The position numbers and the translations under genes were made by a program. From Solitalea koreensis (GTDB lineage: Bacteria > Bacteroidota > Bacteroidia > Sphingobacteriales > Sphingobacteriaceae): a DNA stretch of 64,000 bases. Positions 45,965 through 55,893 of this stretch are shown in pieces; position 1 is the stretch's first letter; each line of letters begins with the position of its first letter. The notes beneath the pieces are model-generated. The model saw nothing but the letters and a program-made list of their open reading frames with translations. It ran no database searches and was not told where the DNA came from. The stretch is from assembly GCF_900182575.1 (NCBI RefSeq), contig NZ_FXSZ01000001.1, positions 248,001 to 312,000 of the forward strand, written 5' to 3'.

Positions 45965-47194
45965 TCATATACTAACCTTATTCACAACTCTTTCCACCGA
46001 ATCGATTAGTACATTGACAACTTCTTCAATTTGCCTATCATTTAAATCATAAAATACTGGTAATGATATTTCTCTACTATAATTATCATAACTCACGACA
46101 TAATCGGAAATATCATATCCTTGTTGTTTATAAAATGACATCATGGGCAATGGAATGAAGTGTACATTAACCGCAATCTCAGCTTCGGCGATCATGGCAA
46201 TAATTCCATCGCGTTGTTTTTCGGTAATTTCAACAATCCGTAAAGGATAAAGATGATAAGAGCTTTCTCTTTTGATATCTTCAAAAATGGGTAATTGGGC
46301 CCATGAATATTCCTTCAGCAATTTAGAATAACGATCACACACATATTTGCGTTTAGGCAACGTATCATTATCATATCGGGCTAATTCAACAAGACCAATC
46401 GAAGCAAGTATATCGGTCATATTATATTTATAGCCGGGCTCCACAATATCATATTTCCATGCACCAGGTTTAACTTTAGCCAATGCATCCTTGTTTTGAC
46501 CATGCAGCGACTTTATTACCAAATCGTTGTAAACTTTATGATTATCAAAAGGAGTAGGAAGGTTAAAACACATCGCCCCACCTTCAGCTGTGGTAAGGTT
46601 TTTAACCGCATGAAATGAAATAACTGAGAGATCTGCTAATCCGCCAACTTTATTATTCTGATATTTTCCGCCTATTGAATGTGCCGCATCAGATAAAACC
46701 ATAATTCGCCCTAAAGAATGTTGTATTTCATTCCTTGGAACGAATTTGTCCTTTACCCGATGAGCATTCACCAACGCGTTTATAGCATCGTAATCGCATG
46801 GCATTCCTCCAAAATCAACGGGCATAATAACCTTGGTTTTAGTGGTAATATGCTTTGCAATTTCTGAAACACTAATATTAAAGTCGTCAGCATTTATATC
46901 AACAAAAACCGGTTTTGCGCCACAATGAACTACAACATTTGCTGTAGCGCAATAAGTATATGCCGGCAAAATCACTTCATCACCTTCTTGCACACCAAAC
47001 CATCTTAATGCCAACTCTAAACCAGCCGTTGCCGAGTTTAAACATAGTACTGCCGGCACTCCGGTATATTCAGCAAGTTCTTTTTCAAAGAGTTTTGTTT
47101 TTGGTCCTGTAGTAATCCAACCTGATTTCATTGCATTTACAACTTCATCAATAATTTTTTGATCTATTCGAGGAGGAGAGAACGGTATTGACAT
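45965..47194 (-). CDS. DegT/DnrJ/EryC1-type sugar aminotransferase
   Basis: A 409-residue PLP enzyme with the Schiff-base lysine K198 in SFHAVKNLTTAEGG. The N terminus IPFSPPRIDQKIIDEVVNAMKSGWITTGPKT is the classic nucleotide-sugar aminotransferase start, and AYTYCATANVV and GGMPCDYDAI are also as expected. It is the second aminotransferase of the locus. Placed next to the PglC-type transferase, it may act at C4 of the 4-keto sugar made by the dehydratase at 38424-40382. An extra segment near 142-165 (VNAHRVKDKFVPRNEIQHSL) extends the usual fold. Confidence 0.9.
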   Translation of the reverse strand: MSIPFSPPRIDQKIIDEVVNAMKSGWITTGPKTKLFEKELAEYTGVPAVLCLNSATAGLELALRWFGVQEGDEVILPAYTYCATANVVVHCGAKPVFVDINADDFNISVSEIAKHITTKTKVIMPVDFGGMPCDYDAINALVNAHRVKDKFVPRNEIQHSLGRIMVLSDAAHSIGGKYQNNKVGGLADLSVISFHAVKNLTTAEGGAMCFNLPTPFDNHKVYNDLVIKSLHGQNKDALAKVKPGAWKYDIVEPGYKYNMTDILASIGLVELARYDNDTLPKRKYVCDRYSKLLKEYSWAQLPIFEDIKRESSYHLYPLRIVEITEKQRDGIIAMIAEAEIAVNVHFIPLPMMSFYKQQGYDISDYVVSYDNYSREISLPVFYDLNDRQIEEVVNVLIDSVERVVNKVSI

Positions 47195-47209
47195 AGAGAT
47201 AAATTTAGA

Positions 47210-48436
47210 TTATTTAACGGTGACCAATTTTTCTTTGTGACTAGCGATACCCATTAGGCCATTCAGCATTTTTTTTGCCAGATAATCCTTACCAAAAAAG
47301 AGTTGAGCCGTATTTAGTGCATTTGTCCCTTGCTGATTAAGGACTGACTGGTTCTCGTCTAAATAAATTAGTAAATCGGCTAATTCTTCCGGATTGTCGG
47401 GTTTCACAGTAAAACCACAATTGTTTTGATCCAAAAAATCTTTAATCCAGCCTTGAGTGGTTTGAACAACCGGAACCCCTGCGGCTAAAGATTCAAAGAG
47501 TTTATTGGGAGAGGAGGTATCTAATAAAGGTGCGCTAGCCAAGGGAATCAAGGACACAAGAGCGTTTTGCAATAAAGCCACTAATTCTATTTTAGGCATC
47601 AAATCAAGAATCACGAAATTATCCAAACCTTCCTGTTGGGCACGATTCTTCAACTCAGTTTTCAGCTGCCCATCTCCTACCAAAACAATTTTTATACTTT
47701 TATTATTTTTTGCTTTCAAAATCTGGGATGCACTATACAACAGCTCTGAATTGTTCGTTTTTCCAATATTACCGGTATAAATGGCAACCTTGTTTTCTCT
47801 AAAAATCGCAGGCAATTTCGAAGTGTTAGCTGGAGTAGCAAATAAATCTAAGTTTGCGCCATTAGTAACTGAAATTACTGTATCAAGGTTAAAACGACGT
47901 TCAATATTAGCTTTCATACCGGGTGATAGCGCCACAATTAAATCAGCCGATCTATAACAAGCTCGCTCGAGTGCATAAGCAACTTTTTGAGCTATTTTAT
48001 TGTTAAAAACACCAAGTTCGATAAGCGCATCGGGCCAGATATCTCTAACTTCAAAAACCATTTTTTTGTTCCTAATATGGCGAGCTAACAACCCCGTAAA
48101 ACCAACTGAAATTGGACCGGAAGAAGCAATAACCACATCTGCAGGCAATGTTAAAGCGTACCAACTTGAAACAAGTGTATATTGTATAAAAGTGAGAATT
48201 CGTTTGGGTAGTGATTGTTTATTATCGATGTCTATGTTAATCACTTTTACATGAATGCCTTCAATATTTTGATCTTCAATAAACCGGGTGGCCTTCAGAT
48301 CAGATTTCGAATAGATACTGGTTACAACAGTAACTTCATGGCCCTGACTAATCCAATATTTGGCAAAGTCGTAAACTCTGGTACTCCACGAGCCCTTTGG
48401 GGTACAAAAATATTGATAGAAGTAAACAATTTTCAT
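47210..48436 (-). CDS. Glycosyltransferase, GT4 type (WbuB-like)
   Basis: A 408-residue GT-B enzyme of the GT4 group. The N-terminal strand MKIVYFYQYFCTPKGSWSTRVYDFAKYWISQGHEVTVVT is typical of WbuB/FucNAc-type transferases. The nucleotide-binding half has IYTGNIGKTNNSELLY and the E-x7-E-like LFESLAAGVPVVQTTQG. The upstream ATG at 48457 adds seven residues that do not fit the family, so 48436 is chosen. It probably adds the second or a later sugar of the repeat unit. It lies 15 bp from the aminotransferase gene. Confidence 0.9.
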   Translation of the reverse strand: MKIVYFYQYFCTPKGSWSTRVYDFAKYWISQGHEVTVVTSIYSKSDLKATRFIEDQNIEGIHVKVINIDIDNKQSLPKRILTFIQYTLVSSWYALTLPADVVIASSGPISVGFTGLLARHIRNKKMVFEVRDIWPDALIELGVFNNKIAQKVAYALERACYRSADLIVALSPGMKANIERRFNLDTVISVTNGANLDLFATPANTSKLPAIFRENKVAIYTGNIGKTNNSELLYSASQILKAKNNKSIKIVLVGDGQLKTELKNRAQQEGLDNFVILDLMPKIELVALLQNALVSLIPLASAPLLDTSSPNKLFESLAAGVPVVQTTQGWIKDFLDQNNCGFTVKPDNPEELADLLIYLDENQSVLNQQGTNALNTAQLFFGKDYLAKKMLNGLMGIASHKEKLVTVK

Positions 48437-48494
48437 GAGAGCGCATTTTACATTCAAAAATTCTATAGATTCAATTCCGAATAGCCAAATCTTG

Positions 48495-49622
48495 TTATTC
48501 TATCTTAGGAATTTCTTCCATCTGAATTTGTAATTTCCCTATCATTTTCAACACGGAAACAATTCTGCCTGATGTATTTCCATCCCACAATTCTGGAATC
48601 CCTCCCGTTTTCCATTGACCGTCAAATATTTTTTGCATAGCAGGTTTAATCGCTTTTGGATCTGTCCCCAGTAATTCATTTGTACCAATAGTACATGTTT
48701 CAGGGCGTTCCGTTGAATTCCGTAAAGTCATACACGGAATACCCATAACAGTGGTTTCTTCGGTTATGCCTCCTGAATCAGTAATTACAGCTTTTGCGTG
48801 TTTAACCAGGTAATTAAATTCCAGGTAACCAAGCGGTTCAATTAAATGCAAATTAGGAGCGCTAATTCCGACCTGAGTCAACATTTTGGCAGTACGAGGA
48901 TGAACAGGAAAAACAATTGGTAAATGAGAGCAACATTCAGTTATTTCATTAATGAGATCACGTAATTGAGATTCCTGATCAACATTGTTGGGCCGATGCA
49001 AGGTCATTACAATATAATGTTTTGCCTTTAAATTCAATTCGTTCCAAAAAGCAGGTTTAATGAAACGATCCATTTGCTTTAACAAAGTATCAATCATTGT
49101 ATTCCCCACAAAAAACACGTTCTCCTCTTTCACCCCCTGCTTTCTCAAGTTATTATTTGCAGCTTCAGAGGTGGTGAAAAAGTAATCAGTGATTGAGTCA
49201 GTTACAATTCGATTGATTTCTTCAGGCATTGTAATATCACCTGAGCGAATACCTGCCTCTACGTGTGCAACTTTAATATTTAGTTTTTTAGCTGCAATTG
49301 AGCAAGCCATTGTTGAAGTAACATCACCTACAACCAAACACATATCAGAAGGAGCATTTAATAACACTTCTTCATATCTTAACATGATTTTCCCCGTTTG
49401 TTCAGCTTGGGTTCCTGAGCCAACATTCAAATTGATATGTGGTTTAGGTATACCGAGTTGATCAAAAAAATCATTACTCATTTTTTTATCATAGTGCTGG
49501 CCGGTGTGAATTAAACGATAGTGAAGATTTAAACCATTCTTTTGCTCATTTTCAATTGCTTCAATTATGGGAGCTATTTTCATAAAATTGGGCCGGGCAC
49601 CGGCAATGATATCAATCAGCAT
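48495..49622 (-). CDS. UDP-N-acetylglucosamine 2-epimerase family (WecB/WbpI-like)
   Basis: A 375-residue non-hydrolysing UDP-sugar 2-epimerase. Motifs seen are GARPNFMKIAPI, HTGQHYDKKMSNDFFDQLG, HVEAGIRSGDITMPEEINR and ITDSGGITEETTVMGIPCMTLR. It would give ManNAc or, with the other Wbp-like genes to its right, turn UDP-GlcNAc3NAcA into the ManNAc3NAcA form (the WbpI step). The sequence alone does not separate WecB from WbpI. There is a 201-bp gap to the upstream polymerase-like gene, which may hold a second promoter. Confidence 0.9.
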   Translation of the reverse strand: MLIDIIAGARPNFMKIAPIIEAIENEQKNGLNLHYRLIHTGQHYDKKMSNDFFDQLGIPKPHINLNVGSGTQAEQTGKIMLRYEEVLLNAPSDMCLVVGDVTSTMACSIAAKKLNIKVAHVEAGIRSGDITMPEEINRIVTDSITDYFFTTSEAANNNLRKQGVKEENVFFVGNTMIDTLLKQMDRFIKPAFWNELNLKAKHYIVMTLHRPNNVDQESQLRDLINEITECCSHLPIVFPVHPRTAKMLTQVGISAPNLHLIEPLGYLEFNYLVKHAKAVITDSGGITEETTVMGIPCMTLRNSTERPETCTIGTNELLGTDPKAIKPAMQKIFDGQWKTGGIPELWDGNTSGRIVSVLKMIGKLQIQMEEIPKIE

Positions 49623-49823
49623 AAATGTATACGATAATGGTTGAACGGATTTTTCTAAAGCCCAACGATCTGAAGGCTATACTCAAGGCTTGTAGAAGAT
49701 CAAAATCAGTACCAAAACAAACATTAATAACTCATAATGAATGAAATACAAAATTAAAAAACGCACAAAACTGTTAAGGCAAATCAAAAGGCAATTTCGA
49801 ACTTCTTTTATTTTAAATTATTT

Positions 49824-51056
49824 TTACTCAGAGGTCAAAGAATCCTCAAGAATGTATTGATTTTGCATAGAATTGAGCTCATTATTGTAAACAGCCAAAA
49901 ACATTCCAACAAAACCAAAAAGGTACTTACTATCAGAGAAATAAATGGAGAAAAATGAAACACAAAAATAGAACACAAGTGCTGTCATCAACCCATAAAC
50001 TGCAGCTGTATTATCCGGTGATTTATAGCATTCAAAGAGAACTTTAAACAAAGCCCACCAAAATGCACCTAATATTAAAAAACCAATTATGCCTGTTTCA
50101 ACAAAAATTTCCAAGAAAATGTTGTGCGGTGCATATCTGTCATCGGTTTGAAAAGCAACTATTCCATAAGAACCGTATCCAGCTCCCAAAATCGGATGTT
50201 TTCCAATTATGTCAGATGATTTGCTCCAATGTTCTTCCCTCAATTGAACAGAAGTATTATCACCTTCATCTCCTCCCTTCATAATATCAAAGCGCTCCAT
50301 GATACGCTCATTGCCTGGCCAGGAAAGAAATAAAACCATCCCTGTTACTAAAACAACACTGAATAATATCAGTTTTTTAGGAGATTTAATATAGTTGGAC
50401 AAGTAATAAATCATCATCATGACAAGTAATAGGGCGAAAGGACCTCTACTACCTGCTAAAATAATTCCGAGTAATAAATAGACTTTAAAGGCAATAAACT
50501 TGGGTGAGTTTTTTGTTAAATTAACCACAACTCCTGCTGCAGCTGTTAAAGAAACACCTGCATAGCGCGGATATTTCAAAACTATTTCCTCATCATATAA
50601 AATTCGATCAAGACTTCCTTCGGTTATATAGATATAAATGTAAACGCTGGCTGTTATGAATGCTATGACATTAATAATTGGAATAATGTATTTGATGTCC
50701 TCCTTTGAGTCTATGAAAAAAAAAGGCAAAAATAGCCCGACACTCATAATTGCTGTTTTAAACAGTTTTTCTTTGTAATAGTCCAGGGATGGAGTGTAAA
50801 CTGTTGCAAACAGGATCCATGCCATCAGCAAGAGATAAAAAAGTAAAACAAACTGAATTTTTTTATTGAATTTAACCCGTGTAGGAAATAGAAAATAGAG
50901 CATCATCAGAAAACCAAACATGAGAATTGCTGGATCGAGAACCCAAATAGACATCCATTTAATCATTCCTGAAAAAATGAACAGAAGATAAAACAGAGCA
51001 AATAAAAAAGGCTTTATATCTACAAAAAAACTTGGATTATTAGATTGAGGATACAT
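49824..51056 (-). CDS. O-antigen polymerase/ligase-like membrane protein (Wzy/WaaL)
   Basis: A 410-residue integral membrane protein with about ten to twelve hydrophobic segments. The Wzy_C-type signature is seen in AGSRGPFALLLVMM, then HPILGAGYGSYG and APHNIFLEIFVETGIIGFLILG. In a flippase-dependent cluster it is best read as the Wzy polymerase that joins repeat units, though ligases share these motifs. It overlaps the upstream glycosyltransferase gene by 17 bp. Confidence 0.85.
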   Translation of the reverse strand: MYPQSNNPSFFVDIKPFLFALFYLLFIFSGMIKWMSIWVLDPAILMFGFLMMLYFLFPTRVKFNKKIQFVLLFYLLLMAWILFATVYTPSLDYYKEKLFKTAIMSVGLFLPFFFIDSKEDIKYIIPIINVIAFITASVYIYIYITEGSLDRILYDEEIVLKYPRYAGVSLTAAAGVVVNLTKNSPKFIAFKVYLLLGIILAGSRGPFALLLVMMMIYYLSNYIKSPKKLILFSVVLVTGMVLFLSWPGNERIMERFDIMKGGDEGDNTSVQLREEHWSKSSDIIGKHPILGAGYGSYGIVAFQTDDRYAPHNIFLEIFVETGIIGFLILGAFWWALFKVLFECYKSPDNTAAVYGLMTALVFYFCVSFFSIYFSDSKYLFGFVGMFLAVYNNELNSMQNQYILEDSLTSE

Positions 51057-52194
51057 TATCTAGAATTTTATCGTAAAAACTGAAAAGCTTTTGCTCTTCA
51101 ATATTCCAGTTAAATTTGCTTAAAACTGCTTGATAACCGTTGGTTCCTAATTTTTTCGCATTTTCAGGGTCAGCCATCAGACTGTTAATCGCATTTGCAA
51201 TTTCATTGGGATTTTCAGGATCAACACAAATGCCACAATTTGCTTTATCAATAATACCTCTTATAACTGGAAAATCAGATGCAATTACCGGAATACCAGC
51301 CAACATGTATTCGAACATTTTTACAGGTAAGGAATCTATGTAATTTATTATTGGCTGCAAGGTTACAATTCCGACCTTTGATTCAGAGAGTATTTGGGAT
51401 ACCTGATCTCTGTTTACAAAACCATACTCGTTTACTTTTTGCCATCCTTTATATTGTTTAACCTCAGTATGCAATTGCTCTGACTCAAAACTCCCTCCCA
51501 AATTAAAACGAGTACCATTGTGCACCTTCTCCATGGCCTGAACCATCTGCTTTACGCCACGAACCTCACTTATACCTCCTACATAACAAACTACATCTTT
51601 TTTATGATCCCAGTTTGTATTATTAAATTTTTCTTCCAATAACGGAAAATTATTGATATCAATAGTGTTATCATGAAGTCTTAAAAACCGATCACGAATA
51701 AAAGGAGTGGCTGTAATGATACCGCTCATTTTACCGGCAGTATGGTTTTCAAACCATTCAATAAATACGGATAGTGCCTTTTTAAGCCTTGGTTTCATGT
51801 ATGCTTTACCCAAAACCTGTCGCGGTAAATCTTCATGTACATCATAAATCACTTTCTTTCCTTTTAACCTTAATAACAAACCAAGGCTAAGCAATTCAGG
51901 ATCATGAAAATGGTAAACATCAGCATTTACAGCCAGCGCTTTTTTATATACTTTGAAAATGGTTTTGGCAATACGCTGAATACGGCTGTATGGTGCACCT
52001 ACATCAACAATATTAACATTGTCTTTTCTTTCGTTTCCCTTACTGTCAGCGATTATAAAAGTGACATCATAGCCTCTTTGGGCCAAGCTTCGACATTGCT
52101 TATAAAAAATCCTCACATCATATCGTTTATGAACGGATGACAAGTGACAAACTTTAACTGTTACAGGAGAAGGCATGTCTTCAATAGTGATCAT
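51040..52194 (-). CDS. Glycosyltransferase, GT4 type
   Basis: A 384-residue GT-B enzyme. The N-terminal half starts VCHLSSVHKRYDVRIFYKQCRSLAQRGYDVTFI, and the nucleotide half has VCYVGGISEVRGVKQMVQAMEKV and KMFEYMLAGIPVIASDFPVIRGII. The start overlaps the stop of the upstream NodB-like gene by 4 bp (ATGA), and its 3' end overlaps the polymerase gene, which shows tight coupling. The acceptor and sugar are unknown. Confidence 0.92.
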   Translation of the reverse strand: MITIEDMPSPVTVKVCHLSSVHKRYDVRIFYKQCRSLAQRGYDVTFIIADSKGNERKDNVNIVDVGAPYSRIQRIAKTIFKVYKKALAVNADVYHFHDPELLSLGLLLRLKGKKVIYDVHEDLPRQVLGKAYMKPRLKKALSVFIEWFENHTAGKMSGIITATPFIRDRFLRLHDNTIDINNFPLLEEKFNNTNWDHKKDVVCYVGGISEVRGVKQMVQAMEKVHNGTRFNLGGSFESEQLHTEVKQYKGWQKVNEYGFVNRDQVSQILSESKVGIVTLQPIINYIDSLPVKMFEYMLAGIPVIASDFPVIRGIIDKANCGICVDPENPNEIANAINSLMADPENAKKLGTNGYQAVLSKFNWNIEEQKLFSFYDKILDNVSSI

Positions 52195-53582
52195 ATTAAG
52201 CTATTTAGAAGCAATTCGTATTGTCGTTTTTGCTTAGGAGAAATGATATAATTATTGTGAAACAAAACGGTCATTTCTCCACTAAAATACTTGCATGTAT
52301 AATTTATCATTTTCACTTTTTCCATGAAAGACCTGTGTGAATCATACTTTTCAGCCGCTAAATCCATTACCATTAAAGTCTTTTCTTTTAGATTTAACTT
52401 TTTTCTATTGATCAGATCAAATACAGTATATGGATAACAAACTCCTGTTCTAAAACCCAAATATCTACTCCATCCAAGCGATGAATCATAATCTGCGCCA
52501 ATTTTATCCCAGATAGCCCAGGTATCCGGGTTTTTCCAACGCAAATAATGTTGACGTCCTCCAAAAACACTTTGCTTCACCTCTAATTCTTCACACAATG
52601 TTTTAAGTTTAGTAAATTGATTTTTAGTTTCTTCCAAATTACAATAGGTGTAGAAACTGGGATGAAAGCCAACTATATGTCCTCTTTCGTATACATATTT
52701 AATCAGTTGGCGGGCAAAACCTTTTTCAATATCATACTCACCATCAACAGATCCATTTCCATTTATTACTATAAAATTGAATTCACTTTTAAGACCTAAT
52801 TTATCACTCACGTCCATTAGGTATTTAAAATTATTGAAAGGATCTAAAGATGTATTTAGATCCTCTGTTTTGATTATTCTTGAATAAACCCGTCGGGATA
52901 AAACACTTATTGATTTTTCCCTAATTAGATCTGTTCCACAGCCTTTAAGAAAGCTAAAAAAACCATTATTATTTGCGATCGGATGATCAACATCGTGAGT
53001 GACAGATAATTTGTACTGATGATTTATTCTTCTAATTCCCGGAAACTTAGTGACCAACAAATGCCATAACACTTCCAAATTTTCATTAACCAGCGCTCTG
53101 TCATGCAAATTCTCTTTATAGAAAATTGAATGCTGATAAGGGAACCTTCCGAATTCGTCCCATTGGTCGTTATCAATTTCTTCATAAAGCGTTAGTTGAA
53201 AGAACATACTGCCCAACAAATCAATATCAAAATAGGTTTCATCGGCTTCAAGATTACAAAGCTGTGATTTATCATCACCATAAATTACAGGTAATGTTTG
53301 ACTATAAAGGTTAGAATGCTGGAGATCAATTAAATCTCTGACTCTTAGCGGAAGCCTAGGAAAACTTTGTTTTTTAAGCCAGATATCTTCTGGGGTAGCA
53401 AACAAAATTTCAGGCAAAATGAGTTTCCCTCTATAGTATTGACTTTCAATTATTACCTTATCTATATCAGGGCTAAAATTAACTTGATAATCAATGCCCA
53501 GAAATTGAGTAAAAAGCACATCGCACAAATATTGCTTTTCAACTTGATAAGTACATGGAATATTGATAATTACCTTATTCAT
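52191..53582 (-). CDS. NodB-like polysaccharide deacetylase with extra N-terminal domain
   Basis: A 463-residue protein. The N-terminal 200 residues resemble the DUF7033-type domain found before deacetylase domains in Bacteroidota glycan loci. The C-terminal part carries the NodB metal motif KLSVTHDVDHPI and further segments (FHPSFYTYCN; GRQHYLRW; MDLAAEKYDSHRS). The metal residues His and Asp of the first motif are present. It may remove an acetyl group from the growing glycan. It is ATGA-coupled to the glycosyltransferase that follows. Confidence 0.82.
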   Translation of the reverse strand: MNKVIINIPCTYQVEKQYLCDVLFTQFLGIDYQVNFSPDIDKVIIESQYYRGKLILPEILFATPEDIWLKKQSFPRLPLRVRDLIDLQHSNLYSQTLPVIYGDDKSQLCNLEADETYFDIDLLGSMFFQLTLYEEIDNDQWDEFGRFPYQHSIFYKENLHDRALVNENLEVLWHLLVTKFPGIRRINHQYKLSVTHDVDHPIANNNGFFSFLKGCGTDLIREKSISVLSRRVYSRIIKTEDLNTSLDPFNNFKYLMDVSDKLGLKSEFNFIVINGNGSVDGEYDIEKGFARQLIKYVYERGHIVGFHPSFYTYCNLEETKNQFTKLKTLCEELEVKQSVFGGRQHYLRWKNPDTWAIWDKIGADYDSSLGWSRYLGFRTGVCYPYTVFDLINRKKLNLKEKTLMVMDLAAEKYDSHRSFMEKVKMINYTCKYFSGEMTVLFHNNYIISPKQKRQYELLLNSLI

Positions 53583-53665
53583 AATGGCTTATTCTCGGAA
53601 TAATAAATTGTATACAATTTATTATTCAAAATCTATTCCATACTTAAATGCTTAATTAAACAATG

Positions 53666-54631
53666 CTATGACTTCCATTTCATAAAGAATTTCAGCCATT
53701 TTGAGTTGATTTTAGAGATTTTAAAGTAAGGTTTTTGAACTCCCCCAAAATGTCTGTATGAATTTTCTACACTTCTTATCATACTACCTTCAAAATCAAA
53801 CTTATTTACGTAGAGTGAGGATATTCTAATTGCTTCAAAAAACAATAAACTCAACGAATAGCTTGAATTATAATTGGGATCGATAGCGCTTATAATACTG
53901 TATGCACACTTTTTATCCCATACGAAGTAGAGAGCACTGTGAATGTTACTATGTTCATCAACGGCATAAATAGTACGACCCGCATTATTTTCATAGGCCC
54001 CTTGATGCATACGATTAAACGTTTCAAAAGTATATGAAATTTTTTGACCCATTTTTCCCAAGCTGGTTTTATGAAAATCATAAAATTCTTTTGCGGGTAA
54101 ATCATATTTTACATCAACTATTTTTTGAGCTTTTCTGATATTGGTTTTTTTTGTTTTTACAAAGCCATTAAACACTTTGTCAATATCAGAAATATCTTCT
54201 ATAACGTAGGAGTAACGCGTAGTTTGTGCATAACCATTCCAATAAAAACCCAACCAATTGGTAAACTCATAACTAAATCCCTGATTAAAATAATCACATT
54301 TAGGAATCTTGGCTATTAGCTTTTCACTTATTTCAATCTCTTGAGCTAATTTATTAGCATAGTTTTGGTTTTCAGGAAACCTGAGCCATATACCAAGAAA
54401 AGGAGTAAATAGTGGAGTTCCTACTATTTTAAAACCGAATTTACTTTTTATAATATAGGGCTGTGCAGCAATTATTTTTCCATCGACCTCAATTAAATTT
54501 ACTTCCCAAGTTTGCTGTTCACAAACAGCATCCAACCACCAATCTCTCAAGTAAACGGGAATGGTATCCTCACTTTTGCACAATTTACGGTATTTGACCT
54601 TCTCTGCATTAACGAAATCGTGATTGTGCAT
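53666..54631 (-). CDS. FemAB/GNAT-like acyltransferase, paralogue A
   Basis: A 321-residue protein of the double-GNAT (FemAB/BioF2-like) group. Shared marks of the three paralogues are KYRKLC followed by DWWLDAVC, a TPFLGIWL segment, NIRKAQKIVDVKYDLPAKEFYDFH (the acceptor-side helix) and YAVDEHSNIHSALYFVWD, the GNAT core strand and loop. It would transfer an acyl or aminoacyl group to a sugar amine or hydroxyl of the polysaccharide; the donor is unknown. The first ATG at 54673 is rejected in favour of MHNHDFVNAE (54631). It is the most divergent copy. Confidence 0.8.
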   Translation of the reverse strand: MHNHDFVNAEKVKYRKLCKSEDTIPVYLRDWWLDAVCEQQTWEVNLIEVDGKIIAAQPYIIKSKFGFKIVGTPLFTPFLGIWLRFPENQNYANKLAQEIEISEKLIAKIPKCDYFNQGFSYEFTNWLGFYWNGYAQTTRYSYVIEDISDIDKVFNGFVKTKKTNIRKAQKIVDVKYDLPAKEFYDFHKTSLGKMGQKISYTFETFNRMHQGAYENNAGRTIYAVDEHSNIHSALYFVWDKKCAYSIISAIDPNYNSSYSLSLLFFEAIRISSLYVNKFDFEGSMIRSVENSYRHFGGVQKPYFKISKINSKWLKFFMKWKS

Positions 54632-54704
54632 TGCAGATGTAGTTTTTCTAAATAATATAAATAATCCAATCACATCTATAATTCAAAAGGTTAATCCAGA
54701 TGGT

Positions 54705-55733
54705 TCAAACGCCAAAGTTCTGTAACAAAAACAGCCCTATTCTTAGTAATTTCGATTTTTGTTTTGAAATATGATGAAATGGAACCTGAGTAGTTCCTAA
54801 ACGTCTTTTTGCATAACCCAGCGTTTTATTCATTGTCCAACCTAAATCATACTTATTGGCAAATAATGATGCGTATTTGATTTCTTCAAAATAAAGTAAA
54901 CTGGAAGCCCCACTTGAATTATATTCTCTGTCATAAGCTCCATGTATAGCATAGGCGCAACTACTATCCCAAACCATAAATGAAGCACAATGAATGATAT
55001 TATTTTGATCAACGGCATAGGTTATCTTCCCACAATTATGTGCAAGTGCAGCATCATGTACTCTTTTAAATAATTCAAAAGAATAATTAATCTTTTTCCC
55101 TATTTTTTTAAGAATACTGTTATGATAATTATAATATTCTTCAGCAGATAGATCAAATTTTACCTGTACATTATTCTCCGCTTTCCTAATCCTACTGCGG
55201 GTTTCTTTGGGAAAGTTTCGTAATACTTTTTGAGGGTCTGTTATATCATCGATAACATACGAGTATCTTGTTGTTTGCTTATATCCATGCCAGTAAAAAG
55301 GGGTCCAGTTTTTCAATTCATAGTTAAATGCTATTGAAAAATGGTGATATTTAGGCAACATTGATATCAGCTCATTACATATTTCAATCTCATGCGTGAG
55401 CTTATTGCCAAAATTTTGACCATCAGGATATTTGATCCAGATGCCTAAATTGGGAGTCATTGGCGGTTGTGTAATTGCTTTTAAGCCCCATTTCTGCTTT
55501 ATGTAAATCGGCCATGCTGCAATTATTTTTCTATCCGATTCAATCAACAACACATCCCAATTACTTTCACCACAAACAGCATCCAGCCACCAATCTTTCG
55601 AATAAAGGGGTATTGAACTTTCCTGATTGCAGAGTTTTCGATACTTTTCCTTTGCTGTAGCTATTCGAGCATCTCCGTTGAGTTTAATCGGACTTGTTTC
55701 TTCTAATTCTAAAAGATCTAGTGTAATAGCCAT
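54705..55733 (-). CDS. FemAB/GNAT-like acyltransferase, paralogue B
   Basis: A 342-residue paralogue of the neighbours on both sides. It has KYRKLC, the DWWLDAVCGESNWDVLLIES segment, PPMTPNLGIWIKYP, SRIRKAENNVQVKFDLSAEEYY and DQNNIIHCASFMVWD. By eye it is closer to paralogue C than to A. It lies 73 bp after A's start in the direction of reading, with 160 bp to C. A possible division of labour is one acyl group per sugar position. Confidence 0.85.
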   Translation of the reverse strand: MAITLDLLELEETSPIKLNGDARIATAKEKYRKLCNQESSIPLYSKDWWLDAVCGESNWDVLLIESDRKIIAAWPIYIKQKWGLKAITQPPMTPNLGIWIKYPDGQNFGNKLTHEIEICNELISMLPKYHHFSIAFNYELKNWTPFYWHGYKQTTRYSYVIDDITDPQKVLRNFPKETRSRIRKAENNVQVKFDLSAEEYYNYHNSILKKIGKKINYSFELFKRVHDAALAHNCGKITYAVDQNNIIHCASFMVWDSSCAYAIHGAYDREYNSSGASSLLYFEEIKYASLFANKYDLGWTMNKTLGYAKRRLGTTQVPFHHISKQKSKLLRIGLFLLQNFGV

Positions 55734-55893
55734 TTTTTGAAATGTTTAAACAGGTGAATTATTTAGGTGATTAATTTCCTCTTTAAAAGAATTAAAAATG
55801 CACATGAAAATCTTAAGTAAATAAACTAGTTGCAGGCAAAAATGTATTGGGTTCTATTTAAATCAGTTTTTTAAAAGAGCATTCTATTTCATG

